Below are positions 9,340-10,028 of a stretch of DNA of 10,028 bases, piece after piece. Source of the stretch: an uncultured Chloroflexota bacterium. Lineage in GTDB: Bacteria; Chloroflexota; Limnocylindria; Limnocylindrales; Limnocylindraceae. The notes under the pieces are model-generated. The model was given only the letters and a program-made list of their open reading frames with translations. It was not told the origin of the DNA and did no database searches. The stretch lies in NCBI GenBank assembly GCA_903944295.1, contig CAJARA010000014.1:1-10028 (forward strand), read 5' to 3'. A program made the translations under genes and the position numbers. Position 1 is the first letter of the stretch, and each line of letters begins with the position of its first letter.

Positions 9340-10028
9340 TCATGCCGCACTCCCAAAGACGCGGCTCGCGAACTCGTTCGCCGCCTGAGCATACGATTCA
9401 GCCCCAGAGCTCCCTGGCGCGTAGCTACGGATCGAGATACCGTGGCTCGGCGCTTCGGCGAGGCGCACGGAGCGCGGCACCCGAGCACGGTAGACGAGGT
9501 CGCCGAAGTGGCTCTCCACCTCACGCACCACGTCGCCACCAAGTTTCGTGCGTGGATCGAGCATGGTCAAGAGGAGGCCGTTCACCTCAAGGTCGGGGTT
9601 GAGCCGGTCACGCACAAGGCGAATCGTCGCCATCAGCTGCGAGAGGCCCTCAAGGGCGTAGTACTCGCACTGCACCGGCACGAGCACGGAATCCGCCACC
9701 GCAAAGGCGCTAATCGTGACGAGCCCAAGGGAGGGGGGTGTGTCCACGAGCACAACCTCGGCGTCTCCAGCGAGGCGGAGGCCGGCGGCGAGTTGCCGCT
9801 CACCGCTCTCATCGCCCGCGGCGAGCTCAACATCGATCCCTGCAAGGTCTGCAGAGCCAGGGATCAGGCTCAGGTTCGGCACGGAGGTCGGCTGAGCGAG
9901 TTCGTGCGCAGGACGTCGCCCAACGAGGAGGTCATATGCAGTGGGTGCGCCTGGCGTTGTAACAAAGCCAAGGCCGCTGGTGAGGTTGCGCTGTGGGTCA
10001 AGGTCAACCACGAGGACTTTATGCCCGG
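9340..10028 (-). CDS. parA: ParA/Soj chromosome-partitioning ATPase, partial (N-terminus outside window)
   Basis: ParA is a deviant-Walker ATPase that binds DNA non-specifically when ATP-bound; ParB stimulates its hydrolysis, and together they move origin regions apart. About 228 residues are in frame up to the TGA at 9340-9342. The N-terminal Walker A lysine motif lies beyond the window edge, so the true start is not visible; a GTG at 10009-10011 is internal to the strand GHKVLVVDLDPQ and is not a plausible start. Visible motifs are the A' box VDLDPQ, the Walker B segment VVLVDTPPSLG, the VPVQCEYYALEGL segment and the C-terminal RVPRSVRLAEAPSHG segment, all typical of chromosomal Soj-type ParA. 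One oddity is DPQRN where the family normally has DPQGN (Arg codon 9988-9990). The gene ends 19 nt before parB, with which it forms the usual pair. Family identity is very secure. Confidence 0.97.
   Translation of the reverse strand, partial: GHKVLVVDLDPQRNLTSGLGFVTTPGAPTAYDLLVGRRPAHELAQPTSVPNLSLIPGSADLAGIDVELAAGDESGERQLAAGLRLAGDAEVVLVDTPPSLGLVTISAFAVADSVLVPVQCEYYALEGLSQLMATIRLVRDRLNPDLEVNGLLLTMLDPRTKLGGDVVREVESHFGDLVYRARVPRSVRLAEAPSHGISIRSYAPGSSGAESYAQAANEFASRVFGSAA

Noticed and set aside
9321..9542. Longer ParB starting at 9542 (364 residues)
   Set aside because: The extra 74 residues overlap parA out of frame, look unlike ParB, and the conserved GLGRGLGALIP motif follows GTG 9320, which has its own ribosome binding site.

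Overview
This window carries a single co-directional gene block, all on the minus strand, from a bacterial chromosome. In transcription order (right to left) it reads parA (5' end outside the window) - parB - gyrB - gyrA - prs - a small membrane-protein ORF - secA (3' end outside the window). Every gene is a conserved housekeeping gene except the small ORF. Spacing is extremely tight: parB and gyrB overlap by one base, and the other gaps are 2 to 36 nt. There is no gene-free stretch above 36 nt, and I see no terminator, RNA gene, mobile element, repeat array or CRISPR. No promoter is evident inside the block, so it looks like one long operon whose promoter lies upstream of parA, outside the window.

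The organism is a bacterium of moderately high GC (roughly 59 percent by eye). The SecA has a long insert between its Walker A and Walker B motifs, and the PRPP synthase uses an FANEN-type N-terminal motif and the SDKKDQPRVPIT segment. These features remind me of Chloroflexota sequences, but this is recall rather than a search, so the assignment is tentative. The tight packing suggests a compact genome. ParAB and gyrase together suggest proximity to the replication origin.

Functionally, the right third (8448-10028) encodes the ParA/ParB chromosome segregation pair. The centre (3715-8448) encodes both DNA gyrase subunits. The left third encodes ribose-phosphate pyrophosphokinase (PRPP for nucleotides, histidine, tryptophan and NAD), a 77-residue protein with one C-terminal membrane helix, and the SecA translocation ATPase. 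The block thus joins segregation, supercoiling, nucleotide precursor supply and protein export in one transcription unit.

I did not find a convincing new defence, mobile or biosynthetic system. The points worth a second look are the operon layout, lysine-rich low-complexity extensions on both gyrase subunits, non-E. coli residues at quinolone-contact positions, G-tract ribosome binding sites, substitutions in the PRPP synthase and ParA motifs, the small membrane ORF, and an excess of the palindromes CGATCG and GCGATCGC.
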